Shown: in pieces, positions 24,029 to 32,485 of the stretch
How positions within the stretch are numbered: the stretch's first letter is position 1
Layout: every line of letters begins with the position of its first letter
DNA from: Pseudomonadota bacterium
GTDB taxonomy: Bacteria > Pseudomonadota > Alphaproteobacteria > Rhizobiales > Hyphomicrobiaceae
Length of the DNA stretch: 39,237 bases
NCBI GenBank assembly: GCA_023412745.1
Contig: JAEZBZ010000196.1
Location: 1-39,237 of the forward strand
Direction: 5' to 3'
The notes under the pieces: generated by a model
Databases searched by the model: none
What the model was told of the DNA's origin: nothing
What the model saw: only the letters and a program-made list of their open reading frames with translations
Position numbers and translations under genes: made by a program

Positions 24029-26392
24029 ATGAACGAGAGAAACTCGCGGCCCAGGCCCATGCGTTCGGACGAAGCCTTGCCCCAGTCCGCTTCCCATCCA
24101 TTACAAGGCGCACCTGCCGACTGGCCGCTGCTGCCGGTCGCGGCGCTGATTGCGCTAAGCTGGCTGGCCTTCTGCTGGCCGTGGCTATCCGGCGCGGTCA
24201 CTATTCCCTGGGATGCGAAGGCGCATTTCCAGCCGCAGATCCAGTTCCTGGCCGCCAGCATTGCGCGCGGCGAATGGCCGTTCTGGACGCCCAACGTTTT
24301 CGGCGGCCATCCCCAGATCGCCGATCCGCAATCGATGATGTTTTCACCGCCTATGCTGCTGCTGGCGTTGGTGAACAGTGCGCCGAGCCTGTGGGCGGTT
24401 GATGCTACAGTACTACTGACCGTGCTCGTGGGCGGCATCGGCGTCGCCCTGCTGTCCCGCGATTTCGGATGGCACTGGGCGGCCGCGATCATCGCCGCGC
24501 TGGCTTTCCAGTTCGGCGGCGCTATGTCCTGGCGCATCCAGCACTTCGGCCAAGTGATGAGCCTCGCCTATCTGCCCTGGGCGCTGCTGTTCCTGCGCCG
24601 CGGGCTACAGCAATCCTCCGCCGCCTATGGCGCCGCTTCAGGGTTTGTCAGCGCATTTATCGTGCTGGGCCGGGATCAGGTCGGGCTGCTCGGTCTCTAT
24701 ATGCTCGGCGGTTTCGTCGTCTGGCATTGCCTGACGGCGGCTAGTCGCGGTGCAGCGTTTCGCGCAAGTATCAAGCCGCTGGCTGTTGGCGCGGTTACCG
24801 GTCTGCTGATTGTGATTGTACCGCTCACACTGACCATCCTGCTCGCCGGGCAATCGAACCGCCCCTCCATAGACTTCATCGGCGCCGGGCGCGGTTCGCT
24901 GCACCCTGCCCTGACCGTTACCGCAGCGGTGCCGCATATCTTTGGCGCCGCCGGACCAATGGACAAATACTGGGGCCCGCCCAGCTTCACCTGGATCGGC
25001 ACAGATCTGTTCATCGCCCAGAATGTCGGCCAGCTCTATCTCGGCATCATCCCGCTGCTGCTGTTGATCATCGGCGTCAGCCGGGGGCTGCTGTGGCAGC
25101 GCGACATCCGCTTTTTCGCCATCGCGGCCGTCGTCGCGATGCTCTACGCGCTCGGCTGGTACACGCCGGTTTTCCGCGCAATGTACGACGTGCTGCCCGG
25201 CGTCGATCTCTATCGCCGCCCGGCTGACGCCACCTTTCTGGTCGGCGGGCTTGCCGCGCTGATGGCCGGATACGTCGCGCATCGCCTGTTCAGTGGCACG
25301 CTGCCGAAATCGGCCCGCTGGCAAATCGCGCTCGAAATCGGCACCGTCGCGGCGATACTTGGGCTAACCTTCTGGTTCGCGATGCGCCTCGACCGCATCG
25401 ACATGGCCATACCGCCGCTGCTGCTGGCCGTGGCAACGATTACCGCGACCGTCGTGATCATGCTGGTTGCCAACCAATTGAAAAACAGCAAACCGCTTGC
25501 CGCTGCCCTGATGATCATCGCGGCGCTGACCATCGACCTCGTCGTCAACAATGGGCCTAACGGCGCCACCGCCCTGCCGCCGACGGCCATCGACATGCTG
25601 CAGCCCGGCGGAGGCAACGCAACGGTCCGACTGCTGAAGGAAAAGCTGGCAACGCCGGAGAGCCACGCGCGGCGCGATCGCGTCGAGCTTGCAGGCCTCG
25701 GCTTCCATTGGCCCAACGCCAGCCTGACGCACAACTTCGATAACACGCTCGGCTACAATCCGGTCCGGCTCCGGCTTTACGTGCAGGCGACCGGCGCTGG
25801 CGACACCGTCGGCCTGCCAGACCAGCGCACGTTCGCGCCGCTGTTTCCCTCCTATCGCTCGCCGCTGAGCGACCTGCTGGGCTTGCGCTACATTGCGACG
25901 GGGGTGCCGGTAGAGAAGATCGACCCGGCGCTCAAGCCAGGCGACCTGACGCTGATCGGCAAAACGGCGGAAGGCTATATCTACGAAAACCCGCGCGCGC
26001 TGCCTCGTGTGCTGTTCGCCAATCACGCGGTCAGCGCCAGCTTCGACAAGCTGCTCGCGGATGGCGTCTGGCCCGATGTCGACCTGACTACCACCGTCGT
26101 GCTGGATCCGGCCCCGGCCGAAAGCGCGAAACGGCCCGGCGCCGCCCGCCTCACGCGGTACACGAACACGCTGATTGAAATAGAAGCCGACAGCCCGGAT
26201 GGCGGCTGGGTCGTCTTGTCCGACGTCTGGCATCCGTGGTGGTTTGCTGAAATCAACGGCTCGCCTGTTCCGCTGCAGCGCGCCAATGTGCTGTTCCGTG
26301 CAGTTGCCGTCCCGGCGGGTCACCATAGGGTGCAATTTGTATTCCGGCCGTTCGCCGGAGCCCTTCATGAGATCATGAATCGCTCCTATTAA
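24029..26392 (+). CDS. Large polytopic membrane protein, YfhO-like (GT-C-type fold)
   Basis: 787 residues with roughly a dozen membrane segments and a soluble C-terminal domain (about 560-780). The first long loop contains WDAKAHFQPQ and an N-F-G-G-H-P motif, as in YfhO-type and other GT-C proteins where an acidic residue in this loop is catalytic. YfhO relatives are implicated in lipid-linked sugar transfer outside the cytoplasm. Start ATG 24029 is preferred because the frame upstream of it (to 23909) has no membrane character; ATG 24059 is an alternative. It is divergent from the RibD-like gene and 48 nt upstream of ndvA, so it may be co-transcribed with the exporter. Function is not established. 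Confidence 0.82.
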   Translation: MNERNSRPRPMRSDEALPQSASHPLQGAPADWPLLPVAALIALSWLAFCWPWLSGAVTIPWDAKAHFQPQIQFLAASIARGEWPFWTPNVFGGHPQIADPQSMMFSPPMLLLALVNSAPSLWAVDATVLLTVLVGGIGVALLSRDFGWHWAAAIIAALAFQFGGAMSWRIQHFGQVMSLAYLPWALLFLRRGLQQSSAAYGAASGFVSAFIVLGRDQVGLLGLYMLGGFVVWHCLTAASRGAAFRASIKPLAVGAVTGLLIVIVPLTLTILLAGQSNRPSIDFIGAGRGSLHPALTVTAAVPHIFGAAGPMDKYWGPPSFTWIGTDLFIAQNVGQLYLGIIPLLLLIIGVSRGLLWQRDIRFFAIAAVVAMLYALGWYTPVFRAMYDVLPGVDLYRRPADATFLVGGLAALMAGYVAHRLFSGTLPKSARWQIALEIGTVAAILGLTFWFAMRLDRIDMAIPPLLLAVATITATVVIMLVANQLKNSKPLAAALMIIAALTIDLVVNNGPNGATALPPTAIDMLQPGGGNATVRLLKEKLATPESHARRDRVELAGLGFHWPNASLTHNFDNTLGYNPVRLRLYVQATGAGDTVGLPDQRTFAPLFPSYRSPLSDLLGLRYIATGVPVEKIDPALKPGDLTLIGKTAEGYIYENPRALPRVLFANHAVSASFDKLLADGVWPDVDLTTTVVLDPAPAESAKRPGAARLTRYTNTLIEIEADSPDGGWVVLSDVWHPWWFAEINGSPVPLQRANVLFRAVAVPAGHHRVQFVFRPFAGALHEIMNRSY

Positions 26393-26440
26393 GGACCATT
26401 AGCGTTATAATTGCGCTGGAAACTTCCGCCCTCGACGACG

Positions 26441-28210
26441 ATGCAGCTCATCAAGATCCACCTCCGCGCCCTCGGGCTGCTCGCCTCGGAACGTTGGCTC
26501 GTCATCGCCCTCGTTTCCGCCAACATCGCCATTGCGCTCGTGCAGCTCGCCGAACCGATCTTGTTCGGCCGCGTCGTCGATGCGCTGTCTCGGCGCGAGG
26601 AAGCCTGGTTCCTGATCAGTATGTGGGCGGCGCTCGGCCTGTTCGGCATCGTGGCGGGTGTTATCGTCGCGGTCGCCGCCGACCGGTTGGCGCATCGCCA
26701 GCGCCTCGCCGCCATGACCAACGCGTTTGAGCGCACGCTGACCCTGCCGATCAGCTACCTGTCCGAACGCGGCACCGGCGCCACCGTGCGGACTATTCTC
26801 GCCGGCACCGACGCGCTGTTCGCGACGTGGCTGACCTTCGTGCGCGAACAACTGGCCGCGATCGCCAGCATTCTGTTCCTGGTGCCGACCGCGATCGCCA
26901 TGAATTGGCAGCTTGCCAGCCTTCTGGCCATCCTCGCCGTCGTCTACACCATCCTCAACGTGGTGGTGGTCTATCGCACCTCGGACGGGCAGGCGGCTGT
27001 TGAACGTCATTATATCGAGGTGTTCGGCCGGGTCGGCGATGTCATCGGCAATGTGCCGGTTGTGCAAAGCTATGCCCGGCTGGCGGCGGAGGCCTCTGCG
27101 CTACGCGGCATGATGAGCCAGTTGCTGGCGGCCCAATATCCGGTGCTGACCTGGTGGGGCCTGCTCACCGTGCTGACGCGGGCCGCCTCGACCATCACCA
27201 TGGTCGCCGTGTTTTCGGTCGGCGCCTATTTGGCCGGGCGCGGAGAAGTTACGGTCGGCGAGATCGTCAGCTTCGTCGCCTTCGCGGCGTTGCTGATCGG
27301 CAAGCTCGACCAGCTTTCCGGCTTCGTCGCCCGCATGTTCATGCAGGCACCGACCATGAACTCGTTCTTCGATCTGCTCGACACCACCGTTGCCATCAAG
27401 GAGGTGCCGGACGCCAAGCCGTTGCAGAACGTCCAGGGTCGCGTGCGCTATGAGAACGTGACGTTCCGCTATGGCGACGGACAACAGGGCGTTTTCGACC
27501 TGTCGTTCGAGGCTGCGCCGGGACAGACGGTGGCGCTGGTCGGTCCCACTGGATCCGGCAAGACGACGACGCTGGCCATGCTGCAGCGGCTGCGCGATCC
27601 CGATGCCGGCCGAATCCTGGTCGACGGACAGGACATCCGCGACGTGACGCTGAATTCACTACGCCATGCCATTGCGGTGGTGTTTCAGGACGCTGGCCTG
27701 TTCAACCGGAACATTGCGGAAAACATCCGCATCGGCCGGCCCGACGCCAGCATCGAAGCCATCGAGGATGCCGCGCGCAAGGCCGAGGCTCATGAGTTCA
27801 TCAAGCGCAAGGCCGAAACCTACGCGGCGTTGGCCGGCGAACGTGGCGCTTCGCTCTCGGGCGGGGAGCGCCAGCGCATCGCCATCGCGCGGGCGATCCT
27901 GAAGGATGCCCCCATCCTGATCCTGGATGAAGCAACCAGCGCGCTCGATACCGAAACCGAGGGCAAAATCAAGCGAGCGCTCGACGCACTGCGCCGCGAC
28001 CGCACGACCTTCATCATCGCCCATCGGCTCTCGACTGTCGCCAATGCGGACCAGATTCTAGTGTTCGACCAGGGCCGGATTGTGGAACGCGGCACGTTCA
28101 GATCGCTGGTCGCGGAGGGCGGTTTATTTTCGCGCCTCGTTTCGGAGGGCGACTTTACTGAGCCGCACAACGTAGAGCGCGAAAAAGCCAAGGCGGGCGC
28201 CGACAATTAA
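26441..28210 (+). CDS. ndvA: NdvA/ChvA-type beta-glucan ABC exporter (permease-ATPase fusion)
   Basis: 589 residues. The N-terminal permease has about six membrane segments (20-310) and the NdvA-like stretch around EVFGRVGDVIGNV and VQSYARL. The ATPase domain has Walker A GPTGSGKT (about 368), Q-loop VVFQDAGLF, signature LSGGERQR (about 473), Walker B LILDEATSALD (about 493) and the switch His in IIAHRLS. The start MQLIKIHLRALGLL fits the family. NdvA/ChvA export cyclic beta-1,2-glucan to the periplasm. No NdvB synthase is in the window; the OpgH-like gene at 17354-19156 is the only candidate synthase seen. The assignment to NdvA among similar MsbA-type half-transporters is from memory of the family. 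Confidence 0.88.
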   Translation: MQLIKIHLRALGLLASERWLVIALVSANIAIALVQLAEPILFGRVVDALSRREEAWFLISMWAALGLFGIVAGVIVAVAADRLAHRQRLAAMTNAFERTLTLPISYLSERGTGATVRTILAGTDALFATWLTFVREQLAAIASILFLVPTAIAMNWQLASLLAILAVVYTILNVVVVYRTSDGQAAVERHYIEVFGRVGDVIGNVPVVQSYARLAAEASALRGMMSQLLAAQYPVLTWWGLLTVLTRAASTITMVAVFSVGAYLAGRGEVTVGEIVSFVAFAALLIGKLDQLSGFVARMFMQAPTMNSFFDLLDTTVAIKEVPDAKPLQNVQGRVRYENVTFRYGDGQQGVFDLSFEAAPGQTVALVGPTGSGKTTTLAMLQRLRDPDAGRILVDGQDIRDVTLNSLRHAIAVVFQDAGLFNRNIAENIRIGRPDASIEAIEDAARKAEAHEFIKRKAETYAALAGERGASLSGGERQRIAIARAILKDAPILILDEATSALDTETEGKIKRALDALRRDRTTFIIAHRLSTVANADQILVFDQGRIVERGTFRSLVAEGGLFSRLVSEGDFTEPHNVEREKAKAGADN

Positions 28211-28230
28211 TCGCCGTTCAGGAACGGCGA
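28211..28230 (+). terminator. Hairpin directly after ndvA
   Basis: A 9-bp perfect inverted repeat (28211-28219 with 28222-28230), starting at the first base after the ndvA stop, with a 2-nt spacer so that the real loop is larger. No T run follows at once. It could be a weak terminator or an mRNA 3' stabiliser. Confidence 0.45.
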
Positions 28231-28325
28231 GCTATTCTGCTAGGCGCTTTAATGCTGCTTTCCCGGCAATACGGCAGTGCATGAAACCCGCCGCTCAAAA
28301 AGGGAATTCTATATCGCATTGGCAA

Positions 28326-28358
28326 AAAAGCGCCCCGCTGTTCAGGCAAGGCGCTTTT
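28326..28358. terminator. Bidirectional terminator between ndvA and ribA-like gene
   Basis: Inverted repeat AAAAGCGCC (28326-28334) and GGCGCTTTT (28350-28358) with a 15-nt loop. A runs on the left and T runs on the right give a terminator shape on both strands. It sits 37 nt after the stop of the leftward GTP cyclohydrolase gene and about 115 nt after ndvA. Confidence 0.75.
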
Positions 28359-28394
28359 AGTATCGTTTTCCAATCCACCGCGAAGGCGCAAGCC

Positions 28395-29171
28395 TCAAAG
28401 CTTATGCGCCATGCGTTCTTTCTTCGTCGCCAGATAGCGCGCGTTATGTGCCGACGGCGACGTCGCATGCTGGATCTGCTCGACAATGGTAATGCCATGC
28501 TTTTGCAGAGCTTCCACTTTGAGCGGATTATTGGTCAGCAACCGAATTTCATTAAAACCAAGATCCTTGAGGATTTTGGCTGCGAGTTCGTAATCGCGCG
28601 CATCAACCGGCGCGCCAATCGATAGATTGGCGTCCACAGTATCAAGCCCGCGATCCTGTTCGGCATACGCCTTGATCTTCGCGACGAGCCCGATACCGCG
28701 ACCCTCATGATGCGGCAGATAGATGATCGCGCCCTTCGGCGAATTAACCACCCGGTCGATCGCCTTTTGAAGCTGCGGATAACAATCGCAGCGCAGGGAA
28801 TGGAAAATATCGCCGGTCACGCAACCGCTATGCAGCCGGACGATAGGAAGCTCATCCGAACTCTTGTCAGGCTGATGCACCAGCGCCATGGCCTGATACG
28901 AGGCCGAGTCGTCCTCATAGGCATGCGCTTCAAACAGAATCTCCCGGCCCTGATATTCGACCGGTAGGATCGTGTGGGCGGTATCACGGAACACAGGTTC
29001 AATGCCTTCGCTATCGGCTACTTTTGCAGCCAATGCAGAACGCCCGTTGACGTGCACTGCTTCAAGCCACGGAGCGGTAAAAGGCCGTGTGGTCACGGTC
29101 ACAGCCTCGATTTCGGACGTCATCCTCGTATCTCGAGCAAGATGTTGCGCTGAAGGTGAAGCGTTTGGCAT
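28395..29171 (-). CDS. ribA: GTP cyclohydrolase II (RibA-type), divergent monofunctional
   Basis: 258 residues. It opens GTP to a 2,5-diamino-6-ribosylaminopyrimidinone phosphate, releasing formate and pyrophosphate. The zinc site is complete: SGCVTGD then RCDC (Cys near 117, 128, 130). Other family motifs are EGRGIGL, KAYAEQD (catalytic Tyr), VDARDY (catalytic Arg) and RLLTNNPLK. Compared with E. coli RibA, Arg-Gln before EGR is His-His, and the Glu before the first Cys is Gly. It lacks a RibB domain and has an N-terminal extension of about 50 residues. ATG 29171 has GAGG eight nt upstream; TTG 29204 and ATG 29123 are alternatives. No FMN riboswitch is seen upstream. A specialised, non-riboflavin role is possible. 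Confidence 0.9.
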   Translation of the reverse strand: MPNASPSAQHLARDTRMTSEIEAVTVTTRPFTAPWLEAVHVNGRSALAAKVADSEGIEPVFRDTAHTILPVEYQGREILFEAHAYEDDSASYQAMALVHQPDKSSDELPIVRLHSGCVTGDIFHSLRCDCYPQLQKAIDRVVNSPKGAIIYLPHHEGRGIGLVAKIKAYAEQDRGLDTVDANLSIGAPVDARDYELAAKILKDLGFNEIRLLTNNPLKVEALQKHGITIVEQIQHATSPSAHNARYLATKKERMAHKL

Positions 29172-29684
29172 TTTCAAGGCCTCGATAGGTCCTGTCGGTA
29201 TCAATGATTGCCAACAATCCTATGAAGACACGTAATCATGCCCGAGCCACGTTTAAAGCCGGTAGCGAACACGCTTTGCTTTGAAAGCAAGCAGGTAAGC
29301 TATCAGCATGCACTTTAGGTGCATGAAGGTTGGCTGGACGTATCACGTATGAAATCGGCGGGGTATTACCCGCCCTCCACAGATTGCCAAATCCAGTCAC
29401 CCCTCGCGTGATCCGGTCGCAATCTAGCGCGGAACACTATGGCGCGAATAGGGGCCAGATAGGTTAATGGCCGCGACAACGGCGTCCAAAAACCTCAGTC
29501 CAGCGAGTTTATTGTCGAAGTTTGGTGCAAATTGGTCATCTCCATCCAATCGTCCACTGACAATTTACGGCGACATAACCCCCTCTCCAAACGAAGTATT
29601 TGCCACAGCGTCGGGAGGTTGCCTGTCTAGACTAAAACGCAGAAGGACGGCTTTTGGATGACATTCGACCTGCACATTTTTGTC
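29172..29684. other. Intergenic region upstream of ribA-like gene
   Basis: About 510 nt that I read as non-coding and less GC-rich than its surroundings. It must carry the leftward promoter of the ribA-like gene. A 7-bp hairpin (29307-29313 with 29319-29325, loop TTTAG) is the only clear structure. A short + strand open frame at 29467-29661 has no recognisable domain and is not called. Confidence 0.6.
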
Positions 29685-30656
29685 TCAGGCGATTTTTCCG
29701 CCCAATTCATCCGAAATATGGATCCGGATAATCTCCTCGAAGCTGGATTCAGCGCGAAATCCGAGTGAGCGTGCCCGGCTGGCATCGAAGTTGCGGGGCC
29801 AACCGGCGACAATTCCCATGATCACTGGATCGGGTTCGCGACGGATGCGAGCCACCACCTTGTCGCCGGCGACCTTTTGCAGAGCAGCTATCTGTTCGCC
29901 GACGCTTACCGACAGACCCGGCATAGTCAGATTGCGGCGCGGGCCGACCTTCTCGCCGTCGATGGTCGCGGCGTGGATTAGGAAGCCGACGGCCGCGCGC
30001 GGGCTGGCGTGCCAATGACGGACATCCTCCGAAACCGGCAGCACCGCGTCCTGGCCGGACAGCGGCTCACGGATAATATTGGAGAAGAAGCCCGAGGCCG
30101 CCTTGTTCGGCTTGCCCGGACGCACGCAGATGGTGGGCAGCCGGATGCCGATGCCGTCCAGGAAGCCCTTGCGCGTGTAATCGGCCAGCAGCAGCTCGCC
30201 GATCGCTTTCTGCGTACCGTACGAAGTCAGCGGTGTGGTGAAATACTCATCGCCAATCGCTTCTGGGAACGGTGCACCGAACACCGCGATCGAGCTGGTG
30301 AAGACGAGCCGCGGCTTGTGACCCGCTGCGCGCACCGCTTCCAGCAGGTAGCGCGTGCCGTCCATATTGATGCGGTAGCCCTTGTCGAATTCCTGCTCGG
30401 CCTCGCCCGAGACGATCGCGGCCAGATGGAAGATGACGTCCGGCTTGTTGGCGATCAGCTTTTCGGCTTCACCGGGCAGCGACAAGTCGCTGACGGCCGT
30501 GGTGACCGGGAACGCGCTTTGCGGTTTCTGCGCCTCCACGACGTCGTGCAGCATAAGCCCGGTAATTTCCTTGCCGCCCAATTGGCCGTCCTTGGAAAGA
30601 CGCTGCGCCAGCTTCTGGCCGACCATGCCGGCGCCGCCGATGATGAGGATCTTCAT
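29685..30656 (-). CDS. denD: D-erythronate dehydrogenase-like NAD-dependent epimerase/dehydratase
   Basis: 323 residues of the extended SDR type. NAD-binding GGAGMVGQ is at the N-terminus, then DVIFHLAA (about 75) and the catalytic SYGTQKA (Tyr-x3-Lys, about 147). The match to DenD, which oxidises D-erythronate to 2-oxo-tetronate, is from family memory and is supported by the 2-oxo-tetronate isomerase-like gene just upstream, 31 nt away. ATG 30656 has GGAG eight nt upstream. The kinase and decarboxylase that would complete the tetronate pathway are not in the window. Confidence 0.87.
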   Translation of the reverse strand: MKILIIGGAGMVGQKLAQRLSKDGQLGGKEITGLMLHDVVEAQKPQSAFPVTTAVSDLSLPGEAEKLIANKPDVIFHLAAIVSGEAEQEFDKGYRINMDGTRYLLEAVRAAGHKPRLVFTSSIAVFGAPFPEAIGDEYFTTPLTSYGTQKAIGELLLADYTRKGFLDGIGIRLPTICVRPGKPNKAASGFFSNIIREPLSGQDAVLPVSEDVRHWHASPRAAVGFLIHAATIDGEKVGPRRNLTMPGLSVSVGEQIAALQKVAGDKVVARIRREPDPVIMGIVAGWPRNFDASRARSLGFRAESSFEEIIRIHISDELGGKIA

Positions 30657-30687
30657 CGCGTATTCTCCCTAAACCTGAATTTTGTTG

Positions 30688-31461
30688 TCAGAGTTTAACG
30701 CCGCAGCGTTCCACCCACTTCAGTCCATCCACCGTGTCGCCGCGCGGCCGGTATTCGCACCCAATCCAGCCGTCGAAGCCCGTATCGTCGATGAACTTGA
30801 ACAGCCAGGGGTAGTTGAGTTCACCCGCATCCGGTTCGCCGCGATCGGGCGGGCCAGCGAGCTGATAGTGGCGGGTCAAAGCGGCATATTCACGGATCGC
30901 GGTGGCAACGTCACCCTCCATGATCTGCCGGTGATAGAGGTCGAACTGCAGACCGAGGTTCGGCTCACCCACCTCGTAGATCACCGCGCGCGCCTCGCCG
31001 GTCCGGTTGAGGAAGAAGCCCGGGATGTCGCGCGTGTTGATCGGCTCAATGATGACATCGATGCCGGATGCGGCGGCCATCCGCGCACCCTTCTTCAAGT
31101 TGCTGACGTAGGTGGCGCGATTGGCGCCATGGTGGACGAGGCCTGCCATGGCATGCACGCGCGGACACTCGAGCGCCTCAGCATAGCTGAGCGCAGTCTT
31201 CATCGCGGCTTCGAAATCTGCCTCTCGGCCCGGCAACGCGGCAAGCCCGCGCTCGCCCTTGGTCCAGTCGCCCGGTGGCAGGTTGAAGAGCACCTGCGAC
31301 AGGCCATTGCCCTTCAGCCGCGCCGCGATCTCAGCGGCGGGAAACTCGTAAGGAAATAGGAATTCGACGCCCTTGAACCCGGCCTTGGCCGCCGCCTCGA
31401 AACGATCGAGGAACGGCACCTCGTTGAACATCATGCTGAGATTGGCAGCAAAGCGCGGCAT
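30688..31461 (-). CDS. otnI: 2-oxo-tetronate isomerase / hydroxypyruvate isomerase family
   Basis: 257 residues of the xylose-isomerase-like TIM barrel. Visible family motifs are FAANLSMMFNE at the start, IEPINTRDIPGFF (metal Glu, about 140), FDLYHRQIMEGD, GPPDRGEPD and IGCEYRP at the C-terminus (second metal Glu). These fit OtnI/Hyi enzymes, which interconvert 2- and 3-oxo-tetronates or hydroxypyruvate and tartronate semialdehyde. GGGA lies eight nt before ATG. Paired with denD, tetronate use is the better guess; Hyi activity cannot be excluded. Confidence 0.87.
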   Translation of the reverse strand: MPRFAANLSMMFNEVPFLDRFEAAAKAGFKGVEFLFPYEFPAAEIAARLKGNGLSQVLFNLPPGDWTKGERGLAALPGREADFEAAMKTALSYAEALECPRVHAMAGLVHHGANRATYVSNLKKGARMAAASGIDVIIEPINTRDIPGFFLNRTGEARAVIYEVGEPNLGLQFDLYHRQIMEGDVATAIREYAALTRHYQLAGPPDRGEPDAGELNYPWLFKFIDDTGFDGWIGCEYRPRGDTVDGLKWVERCGVKL

Positions 31462-31612
31462 CCGGCTTTTCCCTTATTCGGCATGCTCCGTCCACCAAAG
31501 CTGGCGAACGTCTCTGTTTTTGTAAACGAGCCCCTTCCCATGCGCCACTCTCGCCGCCGCATGGCGGCGCTATCGGATCGCAACAGATGGGCTTGGGATT
31601 TGGTACAGGGGA

Positions 31613-31636
31613 TGCCGCCGCTATTCAGTGGCGGCA
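31613..31636 (-). terminator. Possible terminator after SDR gene
   Basis: Inverted repeat TGCCGCC (31613-31619) and GGCGGCA (31630-31636) with a 10-nt loop, starting 11 nt beyond the stop of the leftward SDR gene. No clear T run, so it may only stabilise the transcript. Confidence 0.4.
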
Positions 31637-31647
31637 CCGCCATGTCA

Positions 31648-32400
31648 TCAAAGTGCGAAGCCGCCGTCGACCAGCATGGTGGTGCCGGTGGTGAAGCGGC
31701 TCTCATCCGAAGCCAGGTAAACGGCCATTGCGGCGATCTCTTCCGCTGTGCCGAGGCGGCCCATGGGCTGGCGATCAATGAACATCTGGCGCGCCTTCTC
31801 GGTGCCGCCGACGGACTTGCCGAGCTCTGCGATGCGGTCGTCCAGCGACGGCGACTGCACCGTGCCCGGGCAGATCGCGTTGCAACGCACGCCCTTGCGG
31901 ATGAAATCCACCGCGACCGACTTGGTCAGGCCGATCACCGCCGCCTTGGTCGCGCCGTAGACATAGCGATTGGCAACGCCGCGGATCGAGCCTGCGCCCG
32001 AGGCAATGTTGACGATCGAGCCTGAGCCCTTGGCCAGCATGCCAGGCAGGAAGGCCTTGATGGTGCGGTCCATGGAGCGGACGTTCAGGTCGAAGGCCCG
32101 GTCCCATTCAGCGTCGGTGCTTTCCAGCACCGTGCCGTGATGCACGAAACCGGCGGCATTGAAGAGAATATCGACATCGGGAAAGCGCTTGGCCATAGCA
32201 TTGACGGCAGCCGTATCGAGCACGTTGAGCGACAAGCACTCGGCTACGCCCTCCTGCTTCAATCCATCCAGCTTCGCCTCATCGACGTCGGTCGCGATGA
32301 CGCGGGCGCCCTCACGCGCGAATGCGATGGCGGTGGCCCGGCCGATACCGGCGCCGGAAGCGGTACAGAATGCTGTCTTGCCCTGCAGGCGATTGCTCAT
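31648..32400 (-). CDS. SDR oxidoreductase, DHRS6 / 2-keto-3-deoxy-L-fuconate dehydrogenase-like
   Basis: 250 residues of the classical SDR type. The cofactor loop is ASGAGIGRATA, then ATDVDE (favouring NAD), NAAGFVHHG, the catalytic Ser in NIASGAG and YGATKAA. The segments FVHHGTVLE, RCNAICPGTV and QPMGRLGTAEEIA are those I associate with the DHRS6/KDF-dehydrogenase branch acting on sugar-acid or hydroxybutyrate-type substrates. The frame extends to 32685, but that part lies mostly antisense to the end of the peptidase gene; ATG 32400 with GGGGG eight nt upstream is the sensible start. It precedes the isomerase and denD genes on the same strand. Confidence 0.88.
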   Translation of the reverse strand: MSNRLQGKTAFCTASGAGIGRATAIAFAREGARVIATDVDEAKLDGLKQEGVAECLSLNVLDTAAVNAMAKRFPDVDILFNAAGFVHHGTVLESTDAEWDRAFDLNVRSMDRTIKAFLPGMLAKGSGSIVNIASGAGSIRGVANRYVYGATKAAVIGLTKSVAVDFIRKGVRCNAICPGTVQSPSLDDRIAELGKSVGGTEKARQMFIDRQPMGRLGTAEEIAAMAVYLASDESRFTTGTTMLVDGGFAL

Positions 32401-32485
32401 GAGACGTACCCCCAAAGGTCTGGTTGTTCGATGGGTTGCTAGCATGGTTGCGCTGCGACCGACAGATGGGGGCAGCGGCTGGTCA

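Noticed and set aside
19212..29171. Toxoflavin biosynthesis cluster
   Set aside because: RibA-like, RibD-like and methyltransferase genes are shared, but the other tox genes are not recognisable, and a PTPS homologue and glycosyltransferase are not part of that pathway.
29467..29661. Small 64-codon open frame on the + strand
   Set aside because: No family resemblance, Ser/Thr-rich composition, and in a promoter-like region; insufficient support for a gene.
29172..29684. FMN (RFN) riboswitch upstream of the ribA-like gene
   Set aside because: None of the conserved RFN sequence blocks can be found on the minus strand; only one small unrelated hairpin is present.
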